Assembly: GCA_013373625.1 (NCBI GenBank)
Contig: JABXHM010000100.1
Span: 1 to 64,000, forward strand
DNA length: 64,000 nt
From: Alteromonadaceae bacterium
GTDB lineage: Bacteria > Pseudomonadota > Gammaproteobacteria > Enterobacterales > Alteromonadaceae
Direction: 5' to 3'
Position 1 is the stretch's first letter. Every line of letters starts with the position of its first letter. A program made the position numbers and the translations under genes. The notes beneath the pieces were generated by a model. That model was not told where the DNA came from. It was given only the letters and a program-made list of their open reading frames with translations, and did not search any database. Positions 26,817 through 35,747 of this stretch are shown here, one piece after another.

Positions 26817-27005
26817 TTACGCCACAGTAAAATACAAACAAATTGCGCCGACAATCACCAGAGAACCACCAATTTGCCGTAACTGATTGGGGTTCGCCTC
26901 GGCCAGTTGCTTTACATACCGTTGCCAACGATTAGGCACGAGCAAAGGACCGGCTCCTTCGATAATAAGAACTAATGCAAATGAAACCCACAGCCAGTCA
27001 GGCAT
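26817..27005 (-). CDS. yjeT: DUF2065 small membrane protein
   Basis: 62 residues with two predicted transmembrane helices (LWVSFALVLIIEGAGPLL and GGSLVIVGAICLYF) joined by a short loop containing W-x-R-Y, as in YjeT of E. coli, which also lies directly upstream of purA. Function unknown. The hflKC genes that precede it in E. coli are replaced here by ybbN, 57 nt upstream. Confidence 0.85.
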   Translation of the reverse strand: MPDWLWVSFALVLIIEGAGPLLVPNRWQRYVKQLAEANPNQLRQIGGSLVIVGAICLYFTVA

Positions 27006-27062
27006 AGTATTCTCTATGGTTAGCGCAGACGCCCTGTCGAAAAAACAACAGGGACATTCCCT

Positions 27063-27911
27063 TTAATACATCAGGCTGTATAGCTTACGGCGGTAAATCG
27101 ATTTGAGCGAATCACCATCAGGTAGCGCATTAATAACATCGAGCATAAACTTCTTGGCGTCGCCAAAGGCGAAGTCCTTAAGCAATACGCCGTACAATAA
27201 CTCCAGCGCTTCTTCTGAGCGTTGTACCTGATACAACGCTACTGCGAGGTCTACTTTTACCTGTAGATCATCAGGATTCGCTTCAGCTTGTTCCTGTAAC
27301 GATCGAATTTCAGGCGTATCAGCGGCTTGTTCCGCCAATTCAACTTTGCCTTGTAATGCCTGATAACGGTGATCCTGGTCAACCATCTTTATTTCTTCAA
27401 GCAAGGTCTTTGCTACCTCAACAGCGCCAGTTTCAATCAGACAATCGATGTACATGTACTTAGCATCAATATTATCGCTATTTAGCTCATAGGCTTGCTT
27501 AGCGAGCGGAAATGCGCCTGTATAGTCACCACCAGCCACCAGCTCAGCAGCTTTAGCTAAATACTCATCTTCCGGTTTGGGTAAATATTTACCCAGCATA
27601 GCGCGAATTTCTGCTTCGGGTTGTACCCCGGCAAAACCGTCTATGGGTTGTGCGTCTTTGACGATCATCACTGTTGGCAGGTTGCGAATGCCAAACTGTG
27701 CGGCAACTTCCTGTTGTTTTTCGCAGTCTACCCGGGCCAACAGCAAGGTATCGGGATAGTCCCGGGCAATCTTTTCCAGGAGCGGCAGTAAGTCTTTACA
27801 TGGCTCACACCACTGCGCCCAAAAGTCGATAAGTACGAGTTTTTCTTTGGATACTTCTAAAATAACCTGTTGGAAATTCTCAACGGTTAAATCTACGATG
27901 TTATTTGACAT
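27063..27911 (-). CDS. ybbN: Thioredoxin-TPR co-chaperone YbbN/CnoX
   Basis: 282 residues from the ATG at 27911, which has AGGA just upstream; an in-frame ATG at 27923 adds four residues. Residues 5-110 are a thioredoxin fold with an intact CEPC (C35, C38), whereas E. coli CnoX has lost the full pair. The rest is a TPR_19/TPR_20 helical region. The E. coli protein holds unfolded proteins under oxidative or chlorine stress and passes them to GroEL and DnaK. A complete redox pair suggests this one may also act as a disulfide reductase. Confidence 0.92.
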   Translation of the reverse strand: MSNNIVDLTVENFQQVILEVSKEKLVLIDFWAQWCEPCKDLLPLLEKIARDYPDTLLLARVDCEKQQEVAAQFGIRNLPTVMIVKDAQPIDGFAGVQPEAEIRAMLGKYLPKPEDEYLAKAAELVAGGDYTGAFPLAKQAYELNSDNIDAKYMYIDCLIETGAVEVAKTLLEEIKMVDQDHRYQALQGKVELAEQAADTPEIRSLQEQAEANPDDLQVKVDLAVALYQVQRSEEALELLYGVLLKDFAFGDAKKFMLDVINALPDGDSLKSIYRRKLYSLMY

Positions 27912-28044
27912 CAGTTCCTGCATGGTTATTCGCCTGTCATAATTCGTTTTTAAGCCATTTCTCTGGCATATATGGGCTCATTGTACTTAATTACAAGAGA
28001 CAGGCTACACTATCTACTGCACACAAACGTACGATGTATTCATT

Positions 28045-28383
28045 ATGACAAAAGAACAGCACTTTGCCTCATTCAGTGAGTTTTACCCCTACTATCTTGC
28101 TGAGCACCAACATCCTGTGTGCCGGCGATTACATTTCATCGGCTCTGCGTTGGTAATCAGCTTACTGTTATTGTGTTTGGTGACACAAACGTGGATGCTG
28201 TTGTGGTTGGTGCCGCTGGCAGGTTATGGTTTTGCCTGGCTAGGTCACTTTAAGTTTGAACACAATAAACCTGCAACCTTTCGCTACCCATTGTATAGCC
28301 TGATGGGCGACTGGGTAATGTTCAAGGATATATTACAGGGCAAAATAAGTTTATCGACGACAGATTCCAAGGATCAACAATAA
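28045..28383 (+). CDS. DUF962 (Mpo1-like) membrane protein
   Basis: 112 residues with the DUF962 pattern: FYPYYLAEHQHPVCRRLHFIG, two adjacent membrane helices, then GHFKFEHNKPATFRYPLYSLMGDW. The conserved histidines match the yeast Mpo1 dioxygenase family, which acts in fatty-acid alpha-oxidation; bacterial roles are not settled. Its TAA overlaps the next gene's ATG (TAATG), so the two are translationally coupled. Confidence 0.88.
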   Translation: MTKEQHFASFSEFYPYYLAEHQHPVCRRLHFIGSALVISLLLLCLVTQTWMLLWLVPLAGYGFAWLGHFKFEHNKPATFRYPLYSLMGDWVMFKDILQGKISLSTTDSKDQQ

Positions 28384-30443
28384 TGAAAAAATGTCCAATT
28401 AAAGCGCTGTTTGCCAGCGCGATGCTCATGACGTCATTGACGGGAAACGGTGCCGAAGGTCCGGTCACGACATTCGATTATCAGCATATATTTGAACTCG
28501 AATATGCGTCATCACCATTGTTCTCGCCTGATGGAAAACAGATTATTTACGAACGCCGCAGCAACGACATTATGAATGACCGTATGCACTCAAGCTTGTG
28601 GTATATTGATGTGAAAACCGGTTCGCATCGCCCACTCATTGCTGAACATGCTAATGTGCGCAGCCCGGTGTTATCGCCGGATGGTAATAAGCTGGCTTAT
28701 CTTTCGGACCGCAGCGGTTCGCAGCAATTGTATGTGCGGTACTTAGATAGTGGCGAAGACGCTTTACTGACCAACACCAGTTACTCACCGGGCAACGTAA
28801 CATGGTCGCCAGACAGTAAAACACTGGCATTCACCCTGTTTACGCCAGCCCCCAATAAACCACTGTTTACCGGTATGCCGGGTAAACCAGACAATGCTCA
28901 GTGGGCTGAACCGGGTAATTTTATTGAGGATATTAACTATCGTGCAGATGGCGCCGGTTATGTTCCCGGAGGCTTTGCGCAAATTTATGTATTGCCACTT
29001 GATGGAGGTACGCCGCGCCAGCTTACCTTTAGTGATTATCCCGTCAATGGCGATCTGCAATGGTCCCAGGACGGAAAAAGTCTGTTATTTTCGACTAATC
29101 CTGATACTAACTATGCCATGGACGTGATGACCAGCGATATCTATAAGCTAACGGTTAGCAATGGCGAGCTGTCTCAGGTTACCAGTATAGAAGGACCAGA
29201 AAGTAATCCTAAACTCAGCCCCAATGGCAAATACCTGGCATTCAGTCATGTTAACGACCGCAAACTGAGTTTTCAAAGTAGCGACGTGTGGATTATGCGA
29301 TTGGATAACGGCAAACTGACCAATCTGACTGAATCCCTGGATCGTTCTGTCGGTCAGTTCGAATGGGCCCATGACAGTGACGCACTGTATGTTGGTTACG
29401 ATGACGCAGGGCAAACCAGAGTCTCACGCATTGAACTCGACGGTGACCTTGACGCGCTCAGTATTACCCTGGGCGGCCAGTCCATAGGTCGCCCATATAC
29501 GTCTGGCGAGTTTGCACTGGCGAGTAACGATTTACTGACATTTACCTCTACTGACGGTACGTCACCCGCTGATCTGTTTTTGCTCGATAAACGCGGTAAG
29601 GTTAAGCAATTAACTCAGCTCAACAACGACGTACTTGGCCACCTTAGCCTGTCAGCTATTGAACCATTAACCGTGACGTCTTCAGTCGATGAACGCCCAA
29701 TCCAGGCCTGGATGCTCACCCCACCCGACTTTGATGCCAGCAAAAAATACCCGCTGATCTTAGAGATCCACGGTGGACCTCACGCCGCCTACGGCCCTAA
29801 TTTTAGTGCCGAAATACAGCTAATGGCTGCAAAAGGTTATGTGGTTGTATGGTCTAACCCCCGCGGCAGTACGTCTTATGGAGAGGACTTTGCGAATCTT
29901 ATCCATCACAATTACCCCTCTCAGGACTATAACGACCTTATGGATGTCGTGGACGGCGTCATAGCAAAAGGATATGTCGACAGTAATAATTTGTTCATTA
30001 CCGGTGGCTCAGGCGGTGGTGTCTTAACGGCCTGGTCAATTGGTAAAACCGACCGATTTGCCGCAGCCGTCGTGGCTAAGCCGGTGATTAACTGGATGAG
30101 CTTTGCCTTAACCGCTGACGCTTATCCCTATTTCAGCCAGTACTGGATGCCCGCAATGCCCTGGGAAATCCCTGATCATTTATGGCAGCATTCACCACTT
30201 TCGCTGGTAGGGAATGTCACTACGCCGACCATGCTATTGACTGGCGAAGCAGATTACAGAACCCCCATCAGCGAGTCAGAGCAATATTATCAGGCCCTTA
30301 AATTACAGGGAGTTGATGCGGCGATGCTGCGGTTGCCCGGCGCCTCGCATGGTATCGCTGGCAAACCTTCGCGATTAGCGCAAAAAGTTGGCAACATACT
30401 GGCCTGGTTCGAGCGCTACAAAACTACTCCTGCCCCTCAGTAA
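28383..30443 (+). CDS. S9-family (prolyl oligopeptidase-type) secreted peptidase
   Basis: 686 residues with a signal peptide of about 23 residues. A WD40-like/TolB beta-propeller (about 35-400, repeats such as SPDGNKLAYLSDRSG and SPNGKYLAFS) precedes an alpha/beta hydrolase domain (about 430-686). The triad is visible: S543 in GGSGGG, Asp in TGEADYRTP and His in GASHGI. Such enzymes trim oligopeptides or acylated peptides in the periplasm. A strong hairpin terminator follows. Confidence 0.92.
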   Translation: MKKCPIKALFASAMLMTSLTGNGAEGPVTTFDYQHIFELEYASSPLFSPDGKQIIYERRSNDIMNDRMHSSLWYIDVKTGSHRPLIAEHANVRSPVLSPDGNKLAYLSDRSGSQQLYVRYLDSGEDALLTNTSYSPGNVTWSPDSKTLAFTLFTPAPNKPLFTGMPGKPDNAQWAEPGNFIEDINYRADGAGYVPGGFAQIYVLPLDGGTPRQLTFSDYPVNGDLQWSQDGKSLLFSTNPDTNYAMDVMTSDIYKLTVSNGELSQVTSIEGPESNPKLSPNGKYLAFSHVNDRKLSFQSSDVWIMRLDNGKLTNLTESLDRSVGQFEWAHDSDALYVGYDDAGQTRVSRIELDGDLDALSITLGGQSIGRPYTSGEFALASNDLLTFTSTDGTSPADLFLLDKRGKVKQLTQLNNDVLGHLSLSAIEPLTVTSSVDERPIQAWMLTPPDFDASKKYPLILEIHGGPHAAYGPNFSAEIQLMAAKGYVVVWSNPRGSTSYGEDFANLIHHNYPSQDYNDLMDVVDGVIAKGYVDSNNLFITGGSGGGVLTAWSIGKTDRFAAAVVAKPVINWMSFALTADAYPYFSQYWMPAMPWEIPDHLWQHSPLSLVGNVTTPTMLLTGEADYRTPISESEQYYQALKLQGVDAAMLRLPGASHGIAGKPSRLAQKVGNILAWFERYKTTPAPQ

Positions 30444-30460
30444 TTGCATCATCGCTAATC

Positions 30461-30485
30461 AAAAAAGGCGGCCAGTGGCCGCCTT
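30461..30485. terminator. Bidirectional rho-independent terminator
   Basis: GGCGGCC-AGT-GGCCGCC hairpin with A6 on the left and TTT on the right, between the convergent S9 peptidase and sugar dehydrogenase genes. The minus-strand version ends in six T and is the stronger. Confidence 0.85.
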
Positions 30486-30509
30486 TGCAGTTTATTAGCA
30501 TCAAAGCTT

Positions 30510-31625
30510 TTACTTTGACGCTGGTAACAGTTGTAACAATTTACCGTTGCCTTCGTCGGTTAACACGTAAATCATGCCATTAGGACCGACTTCAACATCC
30601 CGAATCCGCTCTGCGCGGTCACGTAGATATTCAGTCTGAGTGACAGCTTCACCGGCCTCGTTAAAGGATATACGACGTAAATGGCGGAACTTTAGCGCAC
30701 CGACCAGTAGATCGCCTTGCCAGTCCTTAAAAACGTTGCCGTCGTAGAATGCCATGCCGCTGGGCGCAATAGAGGGGTCCCAGTACAGTACCGGTTGTTC
30801 CATGCCTTCCTGCGCTGTTTTGTCAGAGATAATATCGCCGTCGTAATCGATACCATAGGTGATCTTCGGCCAACCATAATTGTTACCGGCGTTAATCAGG
30901 TTAACCTCGTCGCCGCCTTTCGGGCCGTGTTCCATTGCCCACAGTTCACCGGTCTGAGGATGAACTGTTAAGCCCTGAATATTGCGGTGTCCATAGCTAA
31001 ACACTTCCGGCGCATCGCCATCAATAAAAGGGTTATCTGGCAGTGGCTCACCATTGCGCGTAATACGTACTATCTTTCCGAAGTGATTATCGGTATTTTG
31101 CGCTTCATCCATGTATTTATAGCGGTCGCCCATGGCAACATAGAGGTTTTCCGCAGCGTCAAAACTCAGCCGACAACCAAAATGAAAGCCGTTATCTACT
31201 ACTGAATCTGCAATAAAAATATCTTTCACGCTGGTCAGAGCATTACTTGCCAGCGTTGCCCGCGCGACGCTGGAACTGCTGCCATCATCACCGGGCCTTG
31301 AGTAACAAAAGTACACCTGTTGATTGGTCGCAAAATCAGGATCAACAACGATATCCAGTAATCCGCCCTGACCATCAGTGGCGACAGTTGGCACGCCCGC
31401 CAAAGGGGCGCTGAGGCCTGTTGCAAAATTGTAGCGCCGGATCTGGCCACTTCGTTCTGTTATCAGGAGATCGCCGGCTGGTAGAAATGTCATTCCCCAT
31501 GGGTGATCAAGTCCGCTGGCTAACTCGTTTACGGTTACATCGGTTGTTGCCTGGCTACTAAACGCAACAGCACCGGCAATGGCCAGTGCTGTCAGCTTAG
31601 CAACCTGAATGAATGGTCGCTTCAT
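30510..31625 (-). CDS. PQQ-dependent aldose sugar dehydrogenase (GSDH/YliI family)
   Basis: 371 residues with a signal peptide (AGAVAFSSQA, cleavage near residue 26). The six-bladed GSDH propeller is recognised by LDHPWGMTFLPAGDLLITER, YSYGHRNIQG-like FSYGHRNIQGL, ELWAMEHGPKGGDEVN and PSIAPSGMAFYDG. Soluble members such as E. coli YliI/Asd oxidise aldoses using PQQ and calcium. PQQ synthesis genes are not in the window. Confidence 0.9.
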   Translation of the reverse strand: MKRPFIQVAKLTALAIAGAVAFSSQATTDVTVNELASGLDHPWGMTFLPAGDLLITERSGQIRRYNFATGLSAPLAGVPTVATDGQGGLLDIVVDPDFATNQQVYFCYSRPGDDGSSSSVARATLASNALTSVKDIFIADSVVDNGFHFGCRLSFDAAENLYVAMGDRYKYMDEAQNTDNHFGKIVRITRNGEPLPDNPFIDGDAPEVFSYGHRNIQGLTVHPQTGELWAMEHGPKGGDEVNLINAGNNYGWPKITYGIDYDGDIISDKTAQEGMEQPVLYWDPSIAPSGMAFYDGNVFKDWQGDLLVGALKFRHLRRISFNEAGEAVTQTEYLRDRAERIRDVEVGPNGMIYVLTDEGNGKLLQLLPASK

Positions 31626-31718
31626 AGTCGTCTCTTTTTGTTATGGTTAACGCCTGCTTATACCCGGTGCTCTAAATACAGGGATAACGTTTTGCAGGCT
31701 GTATCCCGATTTTTCCAG

Positions 31719-32189
31719 TTACTGGAGCATGGCTCGGAGCATCCAAGCGGTCTTTTCATGTACGCGCATTCTGTCGGATACCAGCGCCGCAGTTGACTCA
31801 TCGTCAGCGCCCTGTGCCACACTAAGTACCGCCCGACAGGTTTTTACCACTTGCTCGTGGCCATGAGTCAGTAAGCTTACCATCTCTGACGCTTCCGGCA
31901 CCCCTTCAACCTCTTCTATTGCGCTGAGTTCAGCGAACCCTTTATAAGTGCCTGGCGCAGCAACACCAAGAGTACGTATACGTTCGGCAATTTCATCTAC
32001 GGCGGTAGCCAGTTCGGTGTAATGTTCTTCGAACATTAGATGTAGCTCACGAAACTGTGGTCCGGTGACGTTCCAGTGAAAATTATGTGTTTGCAAATAT
32101 AAAGTGTAAGAGTCTGCCAACACTTTTTTAAGTCCGTCAGCAATCGCTTCACGATCTGCTTCGGCAATACCGATATCAATTATGCTCAT
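31719..32189 (-). CDS. dps: Dps-family DNA-protection ferritin
   Basis: 156 residues, one four-helix ferritin-like domain. Inter-subunit ferroxidase ligands are present: HNFHWNVTG (H35, H38) and the helix FEEHYTELATAVDEIAERI with its Asp/Glu pair. Dps dodecamers store iron with peroxide as oxidant and can coat DNA in stationary phase. The lysine-rich N-terminal DNA-binding tail of E. coli Dps is missing, so DNA binding is uncertain. A GGAG ribosome site lies 8 nt upstream. Confidence 0.94.
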   Translation of the reverse strand: MSIIDIGIAEADREAIADGLKKVLADSYTLYLQTHNFHWNVTGPQFRELHLMFEEHYTELATAVDEIAERIRTLGVAAPGTYKGFAELSAIEEVEGVPEASEMVSLLTHGHEQVVKTCRAVLSVAQGADDESTAALVSDRMRVHEKTAWMLRAMLQ

Positions 32190-32272
32190 AATAACTCCTT
32201 GGCTTACAACCTCTGCTGGTAATTTATAGCAGTAAATTACAAAATTAGATTAGTTTATCCGCCATCTGTTCT

Positions 32273-32755
32273 TTAATGATGCTGATGCGCACTTCCTTTC
32301 GCTGCTTCTCCTACTGTTACCATTACTGTTGTATCAGCCTGGTTATCAAAGTGCAGTGTGAGACTAAACGAGTTGCCCTCTTCAAGAGGATTAACTAACC
32401 CCATCAACATTATATGGTAGCCTCCCGGCTTGAATTCAACCATTGCGTCCGGCGTGATATCGATACCATCTGTTACTTGTCGCATCTTCATCATGTCACC
32501 GTCCATGACAGTTGTATGAATTTGCGCTTGTGAGGCAACGTCAGAAGAAACGCTAACGCCCTCGAGAACTGTCGGCGAATCGCCATGGTTCATTACTGTT
32601 AAATACACCGCCGCAGTCGTTGCCAGGGCAAACGTAGCCCGCGCATTGGCGTTATGCACCATTATTGATTCCATAGCCACGGAAGCGGGTGTTGCCAGGA
32701 GCATATTGGCGGCCAGCAGGACGGTTATTACTACCGATTTAACACTCATTGTCAC
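32273..32755 (-). CDS. Periplasmic copper chaperone, PCu(A)C family
   Basis: 160 residues with a signal peptide. The start may be the second ATG at 32749. The PCu(A)C copper site (H-x-M motif) is formed by IHTTVMDGDMMKMRQV and GGYHIMLMGL; the C-terminus carries an extra His cluster (HQHH). Homologues deliver Cu(I) to the CuA site of cytochrome c oxidase together with Sco. No oxidase or sco gene is adjacent. Confidence 0.9.
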   Translation of the reverse strand: MTMSVKSVVITVLLAANMLLATPASVAMESIMVHNANARATFALATTAAVYLTVMNHGDSPTVLEGVSVSSDVASQAQIHTTVMDGDMMKMRQVTDGIDITPDAMVEFKPGGYHIMLMGLVNPLEEGNSFSLTLHFDNQADTTVMVTVGEAAKGSAHQHH

Positions 32756-32901
32756 TCCATTGTATTTGTTTATTGATCACGTTACTGTAACGCAATTGCG
32801 CTATTGCTCAACCCTAAATAGTGCGTTTATTGTTTGCGGATATCACTGACTTTGGTAACCAATCGTCACCAGTGATGATAGCGCCACTCAGCAACGCTGC
32901 C

Positions 32902-32936
32902 AAAAACAAAAAGCCCCGCACAATAGCGAGGCCTTA
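32902..32936 (-). terminator. Rho-independent terminator after purK
   Basis: Minus-strand hairpin AAGGCCTCGC / GCGGGGCTT (one bulged G, one U-G pair) followed by TTTTTGTTTTTG, about 35 nt after the purK stop. Confidence 0.75.
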
Positions 32937-32967
32937 TTTATCAGCACAATCAATGTTATAAAGCGTC

Positions 32968-34122
32968 TTATAATGCGCTGGTTAAGCGCTTGCTCTCATC
33001 CAGCAAACAAGGAAAATGAGCTGTCGACAGGTAATCACTCAAACGTTGCAGCTTGCTACCCAACTCTTGATAGCCCGGAGCCGTCACATTGATGTGTCCC
33101 ATTTTGCGCTTTTGCCTGACCGTTTTACCGTACCAGTTTAAATGCACGCCGGGAATACCCAGCAACGCCATCTGATGATCATCACAACCGATGATATTGA
33201 CCATAGCGCTCACAGCGGCATCACCGCCGATGTTTGCCGTGGTGCCCAGAGGCAACCCCAGAACAGCGCGCAGATGATTCTCAAATTGACTGGTGTCAGC
33301 CCCGACTTGTGTCCAGTGACCCGAATTATGAACGCGGGGAGCGAGTTCATTGACCAGCAATGCGTCACCACATTGAAACAGCTCAACGGCCAGCACACCG
33401 ACATAATCCATACCATTAACTAAGGTGGTAAATATTTGCTGTGCCTGACGAATAAGAGCGTCATCACAAGCGGTTGCTGGTGCAACAGAAACCTGCAATT
33501 GTCCCTGATGATGTAAGTTTTCGGCCAATGGGTAAACCACCACCTCTCCATTGCGGCTGCGGGCGCCAATGAGCGATAACTCGCGGTCAAAGCTGAGCAT
33601 TTTTTCCACTACCAAAGGCACCTTTTCAAGGTCTAACCCGGCAAGCTCTTGCTGCAACTGAGGTAATTCGTCTGCTTTACTTAAACGCCACTGACCGTAA
33701 CCGTCGTAACCATCACGGCTGGCTTTAATGATTAAGCGCTCACCGAGTTTCTCAACACACTCTGTCAGTTGCTTAACATCAGTGACAATTTGATAAGGAC
33801 AATTAGGAATATTTAGTTGGCTCAGCAACGCTTTTTCGCGCACCCGATCGGCACCAACCAAAATTGAGGCCATACCCGGGAACAATTTCCCTGACGCTTC
33901 AGCCTGTTCAAGTAAATGTTCAGGTACGTGTTCAAATTCAACGGTTAACGCATCGGCTGAGTCAACAGCCTGGGTAAGTGTACATGCCAACTTTGCCTTA
34001 CTGACCGGATGAACCACACTATTGTCGGTGACATCAACTGCCTGCACGTCAATACCCAGTGCCGCACCATCCAGGTACATCATTTGCGCCAGTTGACCAG
34101 CCCCATACACCAGAACCTGCAT
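32968..34122 (-). CDS. purK: N5-carboxyaminoimidazole ribonucleotide synthase
   Basis: ATP-grasp enzyme that carboxylates AIR to N5-CAIR in purine synthesis. The 384-residue protein begins with a nucleotide-site loop VLVYGAGQLAQMMY. It shows the ATP-grasp stretches LIIKASRDGYDGYGQW and ELAPRVHNSGHWT. It is two codons downstream of purE, forming a purEK operon with a terminator behind it. Confidence 0.96.
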   Translation of the reverse strand: MQVLVYGAGQLAQMMYLDGAALGIDVQAVDVTDNSVVHPVSKAKLACTLTQAVDSADALTVEFEHVPEHLLEQAEASGKLFPGMASILVGADRVREKALLSQLNIPNCPYQIVTDVKQLTECVEKLGERLIIKASRDGYDGYGQWRLSKADELPQLQQELAGLDLEKVPLVVEKMLSFDRELSLIGARSRNGEVVVYPLAENLHHQGQLQVSVAPATACDDALIRQAQQIFTTLVNGMDYVGVLAVELFQCGDALLVNELAPRVHNSGHWTQVGADTSQFENHLRAVLGLPLGTTANIGGDAAVSAMVNIIGCDDHQMALLGIPGVHLNWYGKTVRQKRKMGHINVTAPGYQELGSKLQRLSDYLSTAHFPCLLDESKRLTSAL

Positions 34123-34124
34123 GT

Positions 34125-34610
34125 TTATAACTCCAGCTTACCATTTGCTAATACGGTTTCCGTCTGACTTTCACGAAACGCGATAATCGCTTTGCGTACA
34201 TCAGGCTCCTGCAAGGCAACCACTTGCGCTGCCAACAGACCGGCATTTGCGGCACCCGCGTCACCAATTGCTAGCGTACCGACGGCCACCCCTTTTGGCA
34301 TTTGCACAATCGACAACAGAGAATCCAGACCATTAAGGGCTTTAGACTTAACCGGGCACCCAAAGACCGGCAAATGTGTATGGGCAGCGATCATGCCTGG
34401 CAAATGTGCCGCGCCACCAGCTCCGGCAATAATAGCACTAAAGCCATTTTCTTCAGCCTGCTCGGCAAACTCTACCAGTAGATTTGGCGTGCGGTGCGCG
34501 GAGACAACCTGCGCCTCAAATTCAACACCAAACTGTTTAAGCATTATTGCCGCGTTTTGCATTGTTGGCCAATCAGAGGTTGACCCCATTACTATTGCGA
34601 TTTTCGCCAT
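34125..34610 (-). CDS. purE: N5-carboxyaminoimidazole ribonucleotide mutase
   Basis: 161 residues. Moves the carboxylate of N5-CAIR to give CAIR. The substrate-site motifs MGSTSDWP (8-15), SAHRTP (39-44) and AGAGGAAHLPGM are intact, and the catalytic histidine is the one in SAHRTP. First gene of purEK. I could not identify a PurR-type operator in the 240 nt upstream. Confidence 0.97.
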   Translation of the reverse strand: MAKIAIVMGSTSDWPTMQNAAIMLKQFGVEFEAQVVSAHRTPNLLVEFAEQAEENGFSAIIAGAGGAAHLPGMIAAHTHLPVFGCPVKSKALNGLDSLLSIVQMPKGVAVGTLAIGDAGAANAGLLAAQVVALQEPDVRKAIIAFRESQTETVLANGKLEL

Positions 34611-34850
34611 TATTCAGCCCTCACAGACTTTGCGTTCAACAATCAACGGGTCGAATTATACCGACCAGTGTTTGAAAAGCGGCCGATATTAGCCTATTTT
34701 GGCGCGTTTGCCCATAGCTCGCTAGTGGATAACGACGGATTTATGGCTGTACAAATGCTGTACAACTGTTTTTTCAGGTTGCTGAAAGACATATATTAAT
34801 TATAGATAGAAATAAATGAGGTTTTAGTTTATTTTGATGAAAACTTACTG

Positions 34851-35747
34851 ATGAACGGGTTTATGAATATGTTAACTTTCAGACTACTTGAAGTATTTCA
34901 ACAGGTGGTCGATTGCGGTTCAGTGACCGCAGCATCAAACGCCTTGCAGTTGTCTCAACCTACCGTTTCGTTGCAGTTGAAAAAAATTAACAGTATTGTC
35001 GGCATGCCATTAATTGAGCATTTCCAGGGCAATCAACAGTTAACCGAGGCAGGTGTAGCCGTGTATCGCTGTGCCCAGGAAATTTTGAGCTCCCAGGAAA
35101 AACTTGAAAGCCAGATTAGCGCATTACGTGGTGTTGAGATCGGTTCGTTGAAACTTGCCGTGGTCACCACAGCGAAGTATATTATTCCTCCGCTGTTGAG
35201 TCCGTTTTGCAAAGACCACCCTAATATAGATGTACGCTTTACTGTGGGCAACCGCGCGCAAATAGCGGAGAGGCTTATGCAAAACCGCGATGATTTGTAT
35301 ATTTTCACCTATCCGCCGCAGGATGAAGAACTCTTATGTGAACCGTTTTTGGCCAATCCTCTCGTGGTGATAGCACCGCCGGACTATGATGGGCCGGATA
35401 ACTGTGCGTTAAGCGAACTAACAGATCAAAAGTTTTTGTTACGCGAAGATGGCAGCGGTACGCGTCGAACACTTGATGAATACTGTGATAAACGTGAGAT
35501 AACCTTTACCAACACGATGATCATTGAAAGTAATGAGGCGATTCGTTTAGCTGTATCAGCCGGGTTGGGATTAGCGGTGTTATCACAGCATACGCTGGCG
35601 CAGTCTACCGCCGGAAAGGTAAAAATTCTGAACATCACCGATTTCCCCATCGAAAGTACCTGGCAGGTGGTCACTAACAAACGCCGACCGATTAGTCTTG
35701 CGGCTCAGGCTTTTCGCCATTCTTTGCTCGAAAACCCACATATTTAG
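34851..35747 (+). CDS. LysR-family transcriptional regulator
   Basis: 298 residues; ATGs at 34863 or 34869 may be the true start, since the family normally begins at the equivalent of MLTFRLLEVF. An N-terminal winged helix (SVTAASNALQLSQPTVSLQLKKI, about 24-46) precedes a LysR substrate-binding domain (about 95-290). It shows CbbR/CysB-like features such as ALRGVEIGSLKLAVVTTAKY. Target unknown; no divergent catabolic gene is adjacent (purE lies upstream). Its last 56 nt overlap the 3' end of the convergent hybrid kinase gene. Confidence 0.9.
   Translation: MNGFMNMLTFRLLEVFQQVVDCGSVTAASNALQLSQPTVSLQLKKINSIVGMPLIEHFQGNQQLTEAGVAVYRCAQEILSSQEKLESQISALRGVEIGSLKLAVVTTAKYIIPPLLSPFCKDHPNIDVRFTVGNRAQIAERLMQNRDDLYIFTYPPQDEELLCEPFLANPLVVIAPPDYDGPDNCALSELTDQKFLLREDGSGTRRTLDEYCDKREITFTNTMIIESNEAIRLAVSAGLGLAVLSQHTLAQSTAGKVKILNITDFPIESTWQVVTNKRRPISLAAQAFRHSLLENPHI

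Noticed and set aside
32902..32936. REP-like element after purK
   Set aside because: Single copy in the window and followed by a T-rich tract, so a plain terminator explains it.
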